NCBI GenBank assembly: GCA_038206985.1
Contig: JBBRAH010000002.1
Span: forward strand, 62,001-126,000
Source of the DNA: CAXMST01 sp038206985
Lineage (GTDB): Bacteria; Actinomycetota; Thermoleophilia; Solirubrobacterales; 70-9
Reading direction: 5' to 3'
DNA length: 64,000 bases
Shown: one piece after another, positions 1-10,544 of the stretch
How positions within the stretch are numbered: the first letter of the stretch is position 1
How the letters are laid out: each line of letters begins with the position of its first letter
The notes under the pieces: model-generated
The model's input: the letters and a program-made list of their open reading frames with translations, nothing else
Databases searched by the model: none
Told to the model about the DNA's origin: nothing
Translations under genes and position numbers: made by a program

Positions 1-1849
<1,849 letters not shown>

Positions 1850-1937
1850 CGGCTTGCCTTGTCGTTGAGATTCCGCATGGTTGCTGACGAATCAATGATT
1901 CGCCGGAGGTCAGCGTACCAGGGTGTCTCAGCGCCCC

Positions 1938-3314
1938 CTAAAGGTCCCGTTGAGCCTGAATGGGCGCCTCGCCGGGTTCCAGTTCACAGAGCACCCGCCG
2001 CACCTTGCCGGAGGATTCCGGCTCGATCCGCGCGACCCGCTCGACTGAAACCGAGACGGGGTCTCCGAAGAGCTCCCGGAACGTCGGCGTCAGGGTCGCG
2101 GCGAGCCCGGCCGGGTCCACCTCCTCGCCCATCACGCGGATCACAAACTCCTGGCGAGCCCGCTGGACGATCTGGAACATACGGACAGCCGGCAGGTGAC
2201 GAAAGCCACTGCCCAGCGCCTCCGGGTGTACCCGCTCGCCGTCGCGGCCCACAAGCCAGTCGTAGATCCGCCCCTCGATCGGGCCCAGGCGCGGCATCAC
2301 CCTGCCACATGGGCAGGATCCCGGCAGCATCCGGGCCCGGTCGCCGAGCCGGTAGTTGAGCAACACCGTGCCCCTCGAGATCAGGTTCGAGACCACGACC
2401 TCCCCGCTCTCGCCGGGCTCGACATCGCTGCCCGATTCGTCCACGATCCGCAAGGGCAGCGCATCCAGGTTCAGGTGGAAACCCTCGCCGACCTCGCACT
2501 CGAAGCCGATCAGGGGCGCCTCGATCGAGGCGTACTGGGAGCGCACCGGGACGCCGAACTCCCGCTCGATCAGGGTCCGCCCGGCGGCCGTCATCCCATC
2601 GCCGCCGAAGCTCGCCAGCTCAACCGAGTCCAGTTTCTGCCCGCGCTCGAAGGCGTGGGCGAAGATCGCCTCGAGATAGGAACCGAAGCCGCCGAGGACC
2701 TGCGCGCGCTGCTCCGCAATCGCGGCGACCGCGTCGTCGAGCGGCATGTGGGCCGACGTCGGCGGACCGGCGTACCTGGGCCGGAATCGGCCAACGAACG
2801 CAACCTCGCCGAAGGCCTCCCTGCGCTTGCGCCCGCCCGGGTCGGGGTTGCCGAAGCGCAGATCTCGATGGCCGAAGCGACGGCCCGTGAGCGCCTTGCG
2901 GACCGCCGTTCGGCGGCTGCGTATCCGGGCCCCGCGGAACATCGCATCGCGCTCGATGAAGAAGCGGATCGGCATACCGCTCGAGCCGCTCGTGCGGGAC
3001 TCGATCAATGACTCCCGCGGATGCAGATCCGAGATCAGCCGCTCGGGCTCCTCGTGCAGGAGCTCCCGTTCGAGGATCGGCAGGCGCGCCAGGTCAGCGG
3101 GCTCAACGATCTCCTCCGGCCGGACACCGGCGGCATCGAAGCGCTCCCGATACAGGGGCACGTGCTCATAGGCGTGGAAGGCAGCCGCGCGAAGATGGCG
3201 ACGGCTCGAGCGCTGCAGCAGCCGCTCGTCAAAGGGGATCCGGGCCTGCAGCGGGTAGGAAGCGGCCAGGGCTGCGACCGCTGGCAGGTCGTGGACCTTG
3301 CCCAGCCCGCTCAC
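1938..3314 (-). CDS. CapK/PaaK-like adenylate-forming enzyme (copy 1)
   Basis: 458 residues resembling the phenylacetate-CoA ligase/CapK branch of adenylating enzymes, which activate a carboxylate with ATP and usually pass it to CoA. Visible marks are the phosphate-binding loop SRTSGSSGMPI (about residue 108), the A/E-containing stretch SQYASIEAPLIGFE, the late hinge-side motif NYRLGDRARM and a family cysteine pair CPCGR. The GTG start at 3314 overlaps the hpt stop as GTGA, implying translational coupling. It lies between hpt and ftsH, where a housekeeping cluster is normally uninterrupted. The substrate is unknown; two relatives lie at 5275-6645 and 17703-19580. Confidence 0.8.
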   Translation of the reverse strand: MSGLGKVHDLPAVAALAASYPLQARIPFDERLLQRSSRRHLRAAAFHAYEHVPLYRERFDAAGVRPEEIVEPADLARLPILERELLHEEPERLISDLHPRESLIESRTSGSSGMPIRFFIERDAMFRGARIRSRRTAVRKALTGRRFGHRDLRFGNPDPGGRKRREAFGEVAFVGRFRPRYAGPPTSAHMPLDDAVAAIAEQRAQVLGGFGSYLEAIFAHAFERGQKLDSVELASFGGDGMTAAGRTLIEREFGVPVRSQYASIEAPLIGFECEVGEGFHLNLDALPLRIVDESGSDVEPGESGEVVVSNLISRGTVLLNYRLGDRARMLPGSCPCGRVMPRLGPIEGRIYDWLVGRDGERVHPEALGSGFRHLPAVRMFQIVQRARQEFVIRVMGEEVDPAGLAATLTPTFRELFGDPVSVSVERVARIEPESSGKVRRVLCELEPGEAPIQAQRDL

Positions 3315-3859
3315 TGATCGAGTGCGGCGACGTAGTCGAGGTTGCGGTAACGCTGGGCGTGGTCGAGTCCGTAGCCGATCACGAAACGGTCGGGAATCTC
3401 GAAGCCGACGTAGCGGATCGGCAGCTCCACACGACGCCGCTCCGGCTTGGTCAGCAGCGCGCAGACCTCGAGTGATCGCGGGTCGCGGGCCTGCAGGTTG
3501 CGCAGCAGGTAATGCAGGGTCAGGCCGGAGTCGATGATGTCTTCGACGATCAGCACGTCGCGGTCGCCGATCGCGGTGTCCAGGTCCTTGAGGATGCGCA
3601 CCACGCCCGAGGAGTCCGTAGCCGAGCCGTAGCTGGAGACCGCCATGAAGTCGATCTCGCAGGGGACGCTGAGCTGGCGCATCAGGTCCGCCATGAACAT
3701 CACCGCGCCCTTCAGAATTCCGACGAGGACCAGATCCCGATCGGCATAGTCGCGATCGATCTCGGCCGCCAGCTCGGTGATCCGTCGATGCAACTCGGTA
3801 CTGGGAACCAGCACCTCACCGATCGCGTCATCGCTCTGCCCCCTGGCCGGGCCACTCAT
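3311..3859 (-). CDS. hpt: Hypoxanthine phosphoribosyltransferase
   Basis: 182 residues, the usual size. It transfers phosphoribose from PRPP to hypoxanthine or guanine in cytoplasmic purine salvage. The PRPP-binding signature VLIVEDIIDSGLTL is clear near residue 100, and the N-terminal LVGILKGAVMF and late YRNLDYVAALD segments match the family. It follows tilS by 28 bases and overlaps the CapK-like gene by 4. A TACACT box at 3867-3872 stands 7 bases before the ATG, so the gene may also have its own leaderless transcript. Confidence 0.95.
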   Translation of the reverse strand: MSGPARGQSDDAIGEVLVPSTELHRRITELAAEIDRDYADRDLVLVGILKGAVMFMADLMRQLSVPCEIDFMAVSSYGSATDSSGVVRILKDLDTAIGDRDVLIVEDIIDSGLTLHYLLRNLQARDPRSLEVCALLTKPERRRVELPIRYVGFEIPDRFVIGYGLDHAQRYRNLDYVAALDQ

Positions 3860-3866
3860 CGCGAGC

Positions 3867-3872
3867 AGTGTA
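3867..3872 (-). promoter_or_regulatory. -10 box, leaderless promoter of hpt
   Basis: TACACT on the minus strand, 7 bases before the hpt ATG at 3859. This spacing puts the transcription start at or next to the start codon. Confidence 0.5.
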
Positions 3873-3887
3873 GGCCAGCCGCGACGA

Positions 3888-5237
3888 TCATCGCGAGGCC
3901 GCGCGGGCGGTGATCACGGCCGAGCGCTGTGAGCCGGCCCCGATCCGGAACTCATCCGAGACAGCCACGCCGGCGACCCAGGCGATGCGGCCGTCGGCCT
4001 CGATCACGGGAAGACGCTCCCGCAGCGAGCGCGGCACGCCGCTGTCGGTGAACAGGTCCTGCAGCGACTTGCTCCCGTCGAGGCCGAGCGGCCGGATCCG
4101 ATCCCCCTCCTGCCAGGCGCGGATCACAACCTCGGGGCCGAGTTGCTCGGCGTCGAGTGTCGCGAGCTCAGGTCCGGCAGGGTCCACGGCGCCCTCACGC
4201 AGCTCCGCCCGCAACTCCCACTCGCCGTAGCGAACGCTGCCGGGAATGCTCAGCCGGACCGGCTCCGGAGTGGGCCCATGGCCGGGGGCCGCCACGCGCA
4301 CGGTCCCGGCCTCGCAGATCGCCCGCACCCCGCGTCCGAGCTCCAGCTCGCCGCCTTCGGGGGCGGCGGCCAGGCGCAGGATCTCGGCGCATCGCCGCCG
4401 GCTGATCCGCACGGGCGAGCCGGGCACCGCGCGCTCGGCGATCAGGGTCAAGACCGCGCGACGCAAGGCGGGCGGCATCGTGGCGAGCTCCTCGTGGCGG
4501 AGCGGTGCCCCGCCGCCACTCCCCGCCGCCTCGATCGCGTCGGTGGCCAGGGCTCTGAGGAACTCGGCGTCCTCGTCAAGCTCGGCCCGGGTCTCAGCGA
4601 TGTTGCGTTCGAGCGCTGGGCCGATCTCAGTGAGGACCGGCACGACCTCCGCGCGGATTCGATTGCGAGCGAACGCGGGGTCGCGATTGGTCGGGTCGTC
4701 GGCGAAAGGCAGAGCTGCCTCTCGGGCAAGCCGTCGCGTGCGCTCGCGGCTCAGACCGAGCAGTGGTCGCACCACGGAACCGGATCGCGCGGGCAGGCCC
4801 GCGAGCGCCCGGGTGCCCGGCGAGACGGCCAGGCGATAGAGCACGGTCTCGGAGAGATCAGTACGCGTGTGGCCGCTCGCCACCCACTCGGCACCGAGCT
4901 TCGCGCGCAGGCGCTCGGCAATCGCGTAACGGGCCTCACGCGCCCGAGCCTGAAGATTGCCCTCGGGCAGCTCGGGCCGCTCGATGTGGAGGTCGATTCG
5001 GAGCTTGGCGCAGAGCGCGCGGGCGGCCTCCTCGCCGCGGCCGGCGTCGTCGCGCAGCCCGTAGTTGACGTGGACCGCGAAGACGCGCTGAGGACCGCAG
5101 ACCGCGACCGCGCCCATCGCCAGGCAGGCGGAGTCGGCGCCGCCGGAGAGCATCACGACGCCGTCGGAGCGTGGGTTGATCAGGCCGGAGCGCTCAAGGC
5201 TCGTGCCGAGCTCGGCGATCGCTTCCTCGGCGCTCAC
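3888..5237 (-). CDS. tilS: tRNA(Ile)-lysidine synthase TilS
   Basis: 449 residues. It modifies C34 of the CAU-anticodon tRNA(Ile) to lysidine using ATP and lysine, so that the tRNA reads AUA. The PP-loop ATP-binding motif LSGGADSACLA lies at residues 30-40 and is followed by the N-type ATPase core; the C-terminal third (around DLFTDSGVPRSLRERLPV) matches the TilS C-terminal domain. It sits 37 bases after the second CapK-like gene and 28 before hpt, the conserved tilS-hpt-ftsH order. The start at 5237 places the PP-loop at the expected distance. Confidence 0.93.
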   Translation of the reverse strand: MSAEEAIAELGTSLERSGLINPRSDGVVMLSGGADSACLAMGAVAVCGPQRVFAVHVNYGLRDDAGRGEEAARALCAKLRIDLHIERPELPEGNLQARAREARYAIAERLRAKLGAEWVASGHTRTDLSETVLYRLAVSPGTRALAGLPARSGSVVRPLLGLSRERTRRLAREAALPFADDPTNRDPAFARNRIRAEVVPVLTEIGPALERNIAETRAELDEDAEFLRALATDAIEAAGSGGGAPLRHEELATMPPALRRAVLTLIAERAVPGSPVRISRRRCAEILRLAAAPEGGELELGRGVRAICEAGTVRVAAPGHGPTPEPVRLSIPGSVRYGEWELRAELREGAVDPAGPELATLDAEQLGPEVVIRAWQEGDRIRPLGLDGSKSLQDLFTDSGVPRSLRERLPVIEADGRIAWVAGVAVSDEFRIGAGSQRSAVITARAASR

Positions 5238-5274
5238 CCCCCGTGCCTCCCGACTGATTCCTCCACGGGCGCGA

Positions 5275-6645
5275 TCATAGGCCCGGCGCAGGCGGCCGTG
5301 CCGAACGGGCCCGCGCGACGTCCCGGGTGCCCGTCAGGTCGGAGATCACTCCCTTGACCTTGCCTCCGGATGTTCGCGCGAGCTCCTCGACGAGCTTGAT
5401 CTCGAGCTCCACGCCGGGCGCGATGCGCTGCTCGACGCCCTCGCGCAGCGTGCGCTCGAGCCCGTCGCGGTCGGCGGGCTCACCGACCACCGACAGCTCG
5501 ATCCGGGACAGCGAACGCTGCCGGAACTGAAAGCGGCGAATCCCCGGTTGATTGCGAACCAGGGTCGTCAGCGCCTCGGGATGCACCACTTCCCCATCGG
5601 GCCCGAGCAGCCACTCTTCGACGCGCCCGGTGATGAAGGAGAGCAGCGGCAATCCGCGACCGCACGGACACGGGCCCTCCAACCATTGCGCCCGGTCACC
5701 GAGCCTGTAGTTGAGCAGCACCGTGTCCCGGAAGACGAGGTTGCTGATCACCACCTCCCCCTCCTCGCCGGGTCCGAGGTCGTCACCGCGGTGGTCGACG
5801 ACCCGCACGGGGAACAGGTCCTCATTTATGTGGAAGCCGAGGTGGGCCTCGCACTCGAAGCCGATGTGCGGAGCCTCGGCCGCACCGTAGTAGCCGAAGC
5901 TCTCGATGCCGAACCGGTGCTCGAGCAGACGCCGGCCCGAGTCGCTGAGGGCATCGGCCGAAAAGACCGCGAGTCGCGGCCGATGGACCAGCGTGTCCGT
6001 TCGATCGGCATGCTCGAACAGCGCCTCGAGGACCGAACCGAAGGCCTTGAGGATCTGCGGCCGGAAGGCGTTGATCACCTCGATGTGCTCAGCGAGCGAT
6101 GTGAAGTTCGAGCCGGACTTGAAGCGACCGCCACCGGCCACGCGGCCGACGAGGCCGCGCCGGAACAGGGCCCGGCGCCTGGAGGAGACTGAGTCGGGAT
6201 TGGCGATCACGTAGCGCCGCGGACGGCTGCCGGCGCCGGCAGCCGTAGTGACCGAGTCGAAGCGCAGCCGTGGGGCGAAGCTGCGCATCGTCGAGGCCCT
6301 GTCCTGATAGACCCGGACCGGGATTCCGGTGCTACCGCCGCTGCCCTGCAGGGTCGAGTCGGCCCCCGCCGCACGGGACGAGCGGAACGCGTCCGGATCG
6401 ACCCCGACCTGATCGCGGTCACACATCGGAAGCGCGGACATATCGGTGAGGCCGCGAACGTCACCGGGATCGAGGTCGGTCGAAGCGAAGACCTGCTGCC
6501 AGAACGGCACACTGGTTGCGGCGAACTGCACCATGCTGCACAGCTGCCGATCGCGGCGAGCTGCAATCACGCGCCGGTCGGCCCGCGCCAGGCGGGTCTC
6601 GTACGGGGCCCGCAGGGCCGCGCGCGCGAGCAGGAGACTGCTCAT
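5275..6645 (-). CDS. CapK/PaaK-like adenylate-forming enzyme (copy 2)
   Basis: 456 residues from the ATG at 6645, which overlaps the stop of the MerR-cyclase gene as ATGA; the longer open frame upstream is only a shadow of that gene. Same family as the 1938-3314 protein: phosphate loop QGSGGSTGIPV, GYYGAAEAPHIGFECE, NYRLGDRAQW and the CPCGRG cysteine pair. Activation of a carboxylic acid as an acyl-adenylate is the expected chemistry; the acceptor is unknown. Cotranscription with a class III cyclase-type regulator on one side and tilS on the other gives no obvious substrate clue. Confidence 0.8.
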   Translation of the reverse strand: MSSLLLARAALRAPYETRLARADRRVIAARRDRQLCSMVQFAATSVPFWQQVFASTDLDPGDVRGLTDMSALPMCDRDQVGVDPDAFRSSRAAGADSTLQGSGGSTGIPVRVYQDRASTMRSFAPRLRFDSVTTAAGAGSRPRRYVIANPDSVSSRRRALFRRGLVGRVAGGGRFKSGSNFTSLAEHIEVINAFRPQILKAFGSVLEALFEHADRTDTLVHRPRLAVFSADALSDSGRRLLEHRFGIESFGYYGAAEAPHIGFECEAHLGFHINEDLFPVRVVDHRGDDLGPGEEGEVVISNLVFRDTVLLNYRLGDRAQWLEGPCPCGRGLPLLSFITGRVEEWLLGPDGEVVHPEALTTLVRNQPGIRRFQFRQRSLSRIELSVVGEPADRDGLERTLREGVEQRIAPGVELEIKLVEELARTSGGKVKGVISDLTGTRDVARARSARPPAPGL

Positions 6646-7841
6646 ACCGCCGCCGCCCTCCGGCCGACAACGAACAACTCGACGGGGTCGGGGAACCCCT
6701 TCAACTCCACCTTGCCGATCGGCTCGAACTCCAGATAGGAGGAGCGGCCCAGCTGATCGACCACCGCGTCGGTGACCATCACCTCGCCGGCGAGGGCCCG
6801 GGCGACCACCCTGTGGGTGAGGTTGACGTCGCCGCCGAAGTAATCGCCGTCCCGGTACACGGCGCTCCCGTAGTGCAGTCCCACGCGTGGCCTGGGTCGA
6901 TCCTGGAAGAGACTTAGAAAGCCCACGGACCACTCGGTGAGCGTGCCGGCCTCGGGTGAGACGATCATCACCTCGTCACCGATCGTCTTGACGATCGTGG
7001 CCTCCGGAGGCAGCGTCGCCTCCACGGTCTCGACGAAGCGCTCGACCAGATCCAGCGCCTGTTCATCCCCCTCCTCCTCGGTGAATCTCGTGAACCCGGT
7101 CAGATCGACAAAACAGAAAGCCATCGCAACGTGGTCGGCGGCCGTGGCCGAGGCGGGCAAATCGTCCTCCATGTGACCGACCACGTCCTGCTCGATGTAA
7201 TGGCGGAGGTACCGCGAGTGCACGTACTCCATCAGCGGCTCTACCGAGGGCATGAGCCGCTCGGCAAGCTCGTTCATCTGCTCCGCCATCTCCAGGGCCG
7301 GAACGCCCTCGGTGATCAGCGGTTCGTGCACGAAGAGGTGAAAGAGGCGCACCTCCGCTTCCGCGATCTTGCGCATCGACTGTGCGTAGACACGAACCAG
7401 TTGCAGCAGGGCGACGAGGGGGAAGCCGGAGTCGAGGATCGTCTTGAGTGTCTGCAGAGCCTCGAGGTCAGCGTCGCTGAGCCGGTCGGCGTTGGCAACC
7501 GGGACCCCGAGCAGGGTCATGATCCGCTCGACCAACTGCTCATCGAGGCCACTGACCGTCGCCGCCTCCGGCCTGGTCTTGCTCCCGGGGGAGTCGGGCA
7601 ACAGGTCTTCCACGTAGCCGAACGCGAGCCGGCCGTCCCGTACCGCCGAGCGGATCTCACGCAGCGAGTAGCCACGATCCCGCATCCGCGCCACGACCCT
7701 GGCCTGGGCTGCCGCCGCCTCGGTCCAGCGTCCATCATCACGGACAGGCAGAACCCGCTCCCCCGCCCAGCGCTTCAGGGTCGAGACCGACACCCCGGAA
7801 CGGCGGGCGGCTTCGGCCATTGAGATAGTCGCTTTGCTCAC
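6642..7841 (-). CDS. MerR-type DNA-binding domain fused to class III adenylate/guanylate cyclase
   Basis: 399 residues. Residues 1-75 form a MerR-like winged helix (MAEAARRSGVSVSTLKRWAG, then RDRGYSLREIRSAVRDG). A helical linker spans roughly 100-230. The C-terminal domain is a class III nucleotide cyclase: CFVDLTGFTRF carries the first metal Asp, KTIGDEVMIV carries the substrate Lys and second Asp, and GGDVNLTHRVVARA carries the transition-state Asn and Arg, so it looks active. GTG start. It heads the operon that continues into CapK-like 2, tilS, hpt, CapK-like 1 and ftsH. A cytoplasmic transcription factor that makes or senses a cyclic nucleotide is the inferred role. Confidence 0.85.
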   Translation of the reverse strand: MSKATISMAEAARRSGVSVSTLKRWAGERVLPVRDDGRWTEAAAAQARVVARMRDRGYSLREIRSAVRDGRLAFGYVEDLLPDSPGSKTRPEAATVSGLDEQLVERIMTLLGVPVANADRLSDADLEALQTLKTILDSGFPLVALLQLVRVYAQSMRKIAEAEVRLFHLFVHEPLITEGVPALEMAEQMNELAERLMPSVEPLMEYVHSRYLRHYIEQDVVGHMEDDLPASATAADHVAMAFCFVDLTGFTRFTEEEGDEQALDLVERFVETVEATLPPEATIVKTIGDEVMIVSPEAGTLTEWSVGFLSLFQDRPRPRVGLHYGSAVYRDGDYFGGDVNLTHRVVARALAGEVMVTDAVVDQLGRSSYLEFEPIGKVELKGFPDPVELFVVGRRAAAV

Positions 7842-8103
7842 GCTGCGGTTCTACCGCTATCTGGCCGCCGGCGTCCGCTCAGCGCGGATCGGGCCTGGAA
7901 CCGCCGACCCTCAGGCCGCGTAACGGACCCCGAACGTGGCGCGACGGGGTCTCTATGGCCCCGTCGCCCCTGCGAGCAATCGGCCCGCTGCGTCGGCCAG
8001 CGACGATTCGATGATCGCCTTGCGCCTGCCCGCGGGCTTCCCAGTCGCCTGGGGACCCCGGCCGGCAGACACTGTCGGCCTTCAGTCTTGTGTTGATAGT
8101 TGC
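7842..8103 (-). other. Long structured leader upstream of the MerR-cyclase operon, no gene seen
   Basis: About 260 bases between the predicted promoter and the GTG at 7841. It holds a 9-bp perfect stem at 7941-7967 (GCGACGGGG, 9-base loop, CCCCGTCGC) and a near-palindrome GCCGGCAGACACTGTCGGC close to 8072-8090. No convincing reading frame is present. It could be a regulatory 5' UTR or a small RNA; I could not match it to a known riboswitch. Confidence 0.35.
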
Positions 8104-8144
8104 AATGTACTGACCCGGGCAGGACTTTGCAAACCCCCTGCAAA
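8104..8144 (-). promoter_or_regulatory. Promoter with inverted repeat over -35, upstream of the MerR-cyclase operon
   Basis: On the minus strand TTGCAA (8132-8127) is followed after 17 bases by TACATT (8109-8104). An inverted repeat TTTGCA-N7-TGCAAA (8126-8144) covers the -35 box. This is a plausible sigma-70 promoter with an operator, perhaps for the MerR-type product itself. Confidence 0.5.
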
Positions 8145-8166
8145 TCGCGTGTGAAACGGATGGGAT

Positions 8167-8949
8167 TCAGCCCTTCACTCCCAGTCCCGCGACGAAATGA
8201 CCGCTGAGGTAGCGAGTCGGGAGCCGGCCGAGGGCCTCCGCCGAGCGCACCCACCCGGCGGCCTCACCGCCGGAGGTTCGCGCGTTGCGGCCGAGCCTCG
8301 CCACCAGGAATCGGGGCGCGTGGACGATGGCCGTCCGGTCGGCGACGGTGAAGCCCGCGGCAACGAGCATCTTCTCGAGAGTTCCGGGTCCGCACGTCCA
8401 CCCGGTGCCGTAGCCGACCCCCCGGATCCGCGCCAGCAGGTCCTCCGGAAGGACTGCGCGCGCAGCGATCAGCGGGTTGAGCGGATTGTCGAGAGTGACC
8501 ACGAGGCGGCCCCCGCGGCGCATCACCCTGTGCAGCTCGGCAAGGGCGGCTTCGACATCGTGGCGACCGCCGAAATGGTCCAGGGTGGAATTGGAGACGA
8601 CCAGATCGAATTCGTCATCGCCGAAGGGCAGCTCGCGCACGTCGGCGGTCACGGCCCTGAGCCCGGGGTTGCGCTCGGCCGCCAGGCGCACGACCTCGGC
8701 CGAGATGTCGATGCCGCTCACCTTCGCCGAGCGTCGGCCCAAAGCGCCGATCAGACCCGTGCCGCTGGCCTCGTCGAAGAGATCGGTCTTCAGGGCGTTC
8801 TCCGACGCCTCGGGAGCCCAGCGCTCGAGCAGCCGGCCGAGGGCCGCATCCGACTGCGCCCGCCAGGCCTGCAGCCCGCTGCCCCGCTGCAGCTCATCGA
8901 TCACCGAATCCCAGCGCTCGCGCTCCGTCAGGCCCGTCACCGTCGTCAC
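8167..8949 (-). CDS. Class I SAM-dependent methyltransferase
   Basis: 260 residues. A Rossmann-type methyltransferase fold is indicated by motif I DEASGTGLIG, the ribose-binding acidic strand VSGIDIS, motif II FDLVVSNSTLDHFG and motif III RRGGRLVVTLDNP. The substrate cannot be read from sequence; distant similarity to lipid or quinone methyltransferases is possible. GTG start at 8949 overlaps the preceding GNAT stop as GTGA. It is the last gene of the six-gene operon beginning at 13013. Confidence 0.8.
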   Translation of the reverse strand: MTTVTGLTERERWDSVIDELQRGSGLQAWRAQSDAALGRLLERWAPEASENALKTDLFDEASGTGLIGALGRRSAKVSGIDISAEVVRLAAERNPGLRAVTADVRELPFGDDEFDLVVSNSTLDHFGGRHDVEAALAELHRVMRRGGRLVVTLDNPLNPLIAARAVLPEDLLARIRGVGYGTGWTCGPGTLEKMLVAAGFTVADRTAIVHAPRFLVARLGRNARTSGGEAAGWVRSAEALGRLPTRYLSGHFVAGLGVKG

Positions 8950-9632
8950 CCGCCTTCCCCGCCGGGCCGCCGCCGGCCGCGCTCGACCCGGATCAGGCAG
9001 CGCCGGTGAGAGGCCGGCCCGAGGGCGATGACCCTGCCGATCGGTCGGTAGCCGAGCTTCTCAACCATCCGGATGCCGGACCGGTTTTCCGGATAGAGCA
9101 TCGCCAGCAGACGCGTCTTGCTCGCGGCCAGTTGCCGGGCCACGGCGACGCGCAGCGCCCCCCCGATGCCGCGCCCCCGGACGGACGGATCTGTCCAGGT
9201 CTCGAACGTGCAGGCCTCGTCGGTGGCCATCGGGAGATCGAAACCCAGATAGGGGAGCGGCACGCTCGAACCGGAGACCCAGCAGGCAGCAACCGTGTGC
9301 TCGCCCTCTGCCGCGAGAAAGCAGCGATGCCCCGCGGTCAGGCGCGCCTCTGCCTGATCGGGCGGCGCGGCCGGGTTGAGCGCCGCGAGGTTCTCCAGCC
9401 CCGGTCTGTCACCGCTCGCCAACTCGCTCACTCTCAGGTCCGGAGCACCGGTCTCGGTCTCGAGCGAACCGGTGAGCGGCAGCTCGAAGACCGTCAGACG
9501 CCGATAGCCAAGCTCGCCGGCGAGCTTGATCCAGAGCCCGCGGGGACCTTCGGTGCGCGCGATCTCCAGCGCACGGCTCAGCGCGGTGCTCGTCTGCCAG
9601 CGGCCGCCGGCCGCAGCGGGGGAATCGGTCAT
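8946..9632 (-). CDS. GNAT-family N-acetyltransferase
   Basis: 228 residues from the ATG at 9632, which overlaps the BKACE stop as ATGA. The acetyl-CoA loop is visible in TDPSVRGRGIGGALRVAVA, followed by the typical strand-helix YPENRSGIRMVEKLGY. About 100 N-terminal residues precede the GNAT core and have no recognised domain. The acceptor is unknown. Its place between a beta-keto acid cleavage enzyme and a methyltransferase suggests a role in modifying a small acyl compound. Confidence 0.8.
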   Translation of the reverse strand: MTDSPAAAGGRWQTSTALSRALEIARTEGPRGLWIKLAGELGYRRLTVFELPLTGSLETETGAPDLRVSELASGDRPGLENLAALNPAAPPDQAEARLTAGHRCFLAAEGEHTVAACWVSGSSVPLPYLGFDLPMATDEACTFETWTDPSVRGRGIGGALRVAVARQLAASKTRLLAMLYPENRSGIRMVEKLGYRPIGRVIALGPASHRRCLIRVERGRRRPGGEGG

Positions 9633-10522
9633 CCGACGTTGTGCGTCGACTCTCGGCTGTCCGCCCCCAGCGCCTCCAGAGGCTCGCCCAGGCCGAGCAA
9701 CGCGCGGGTTTCGGCGGCGCCCGCGAGCGGTCGCTCCGCCAGACGGGCCGCCGCCACGATCCGCTCGACCAGCGCCGGATTGGATGCCGGCACCCGGCGC
9801 TCCCTGTCGAGCCAGATGTTGTCCTCGATTCCGACCCGCACGTGGCCGCCGAGTGGAATCGCAAGCAGGTTGGCGTCGAGTTGGTGGCGACCGATGCCGG
9901 CGAGGGCCCAGCCCCATCCGGCGGGCATCGCGGCCAGGAAAGCGGCGAGCATGGCGGGTGTGAGAGGTGCGGTGCCCGGGCTCCCCAGCAGGATGTTCGC
10001 GTAGCAGGGATCCGGAAGCATGCCACGCCGGGCCAGAGCCTCCCCGTAGGCGAGCATGCCAGGCTCGAAGACCTCGAGCTCAGGCTTGATGCCCTGCTCG
10101 CTCATCCGGGCGGCGAGGCCCTCGATCACCTCGGGTGGATTGACCGAGGCCGAGTCGCGGAAGTTGTTCGATCCGAGGGTGAGCGACGCCATGTCGGGCC
10201 GCGCCGCCCCGTCGAGGCCGAGCACGTCGCCGCGGCGCTCGAGCCTCGACTCGAAGCGCCCGCTGGTGGTTACGCAGACGACGAGCGCGGGATCGATCTC
10301 GCGAATGCCGGCGACGATCGGAGCGAACGCGGAAGCGCGCCAGTCGGCCCGGCCCTCGGCGTCCCGTGCGTGTACGTGGAAGACCGTCGCGCCCAACTCC
10401 GCGCAGCGCTCGACGTCCGCGAGGATCGCTTTCGTCGTCACGGGCACGTGCGGTGCGCGATCGGGCATCGGCACCATTCCCGTGAGGGCGACGTTGATGA
10501 TCAGGGGGCTCCTTTGGCTCAT
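9629..10522 (-). CDS. Beta-keto acid cleavage enzyme (BKACE, DUF849 family)
   Basis: 297 residues. The family condenses a beta-keto acid with acetyl-CoA to give acetoacetate and a new acyl-CoA using a zinc ion. Visible are the N-terminal strand LIINVALTG, the zinc pair HVHARD (His-x-His) near residue 45, the SNNFRDSASVN segment and the late GGHVRVGIEDNI. I chose the ATG at 10522 because the family begins just before this first strand; an in-frame GTG at 10543 is an alternative. Neighbours are a PlsC-like acyltransferase and a GNAT, so acyl-CoA turnover is the likely setting. Confidence 0.82.
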   Translation of the reverse strand: MSQRSPLIINVALTGMVPMPDRAPHVPVTTKAILADVERCAELGATVFHVHARDAEGRADWRASAFAPIVAGIREIDPALVVCVTTSGRFESRLERRGDVLGLDGAARPDMASLTLGSNNFRDSASVNPPEVIEGLAARMSEQGIKPELEVFEPGMLAYGEALARRGMLPDPCYANILLGSPGTAPLTPAMLAAFLAAMPAGWGWALAGIGRHQLDANLLAIPLGGHVRVGIEDNIWLDRERRVPASNPALVERIVAAARLAERPLAGAAETRALLGLGEPLEALGADSRESTHNVG

Positions 10523-10544
10523 CGGAGTGCGAACGTGGCTCACC

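Noticed and set aside
7838..8254. Possible small gene upstream of the MerR-cyclase
   Set aside because: Arg/Ser-rich composition, overlaps the methyltransferase and the predicted leader; no start context.
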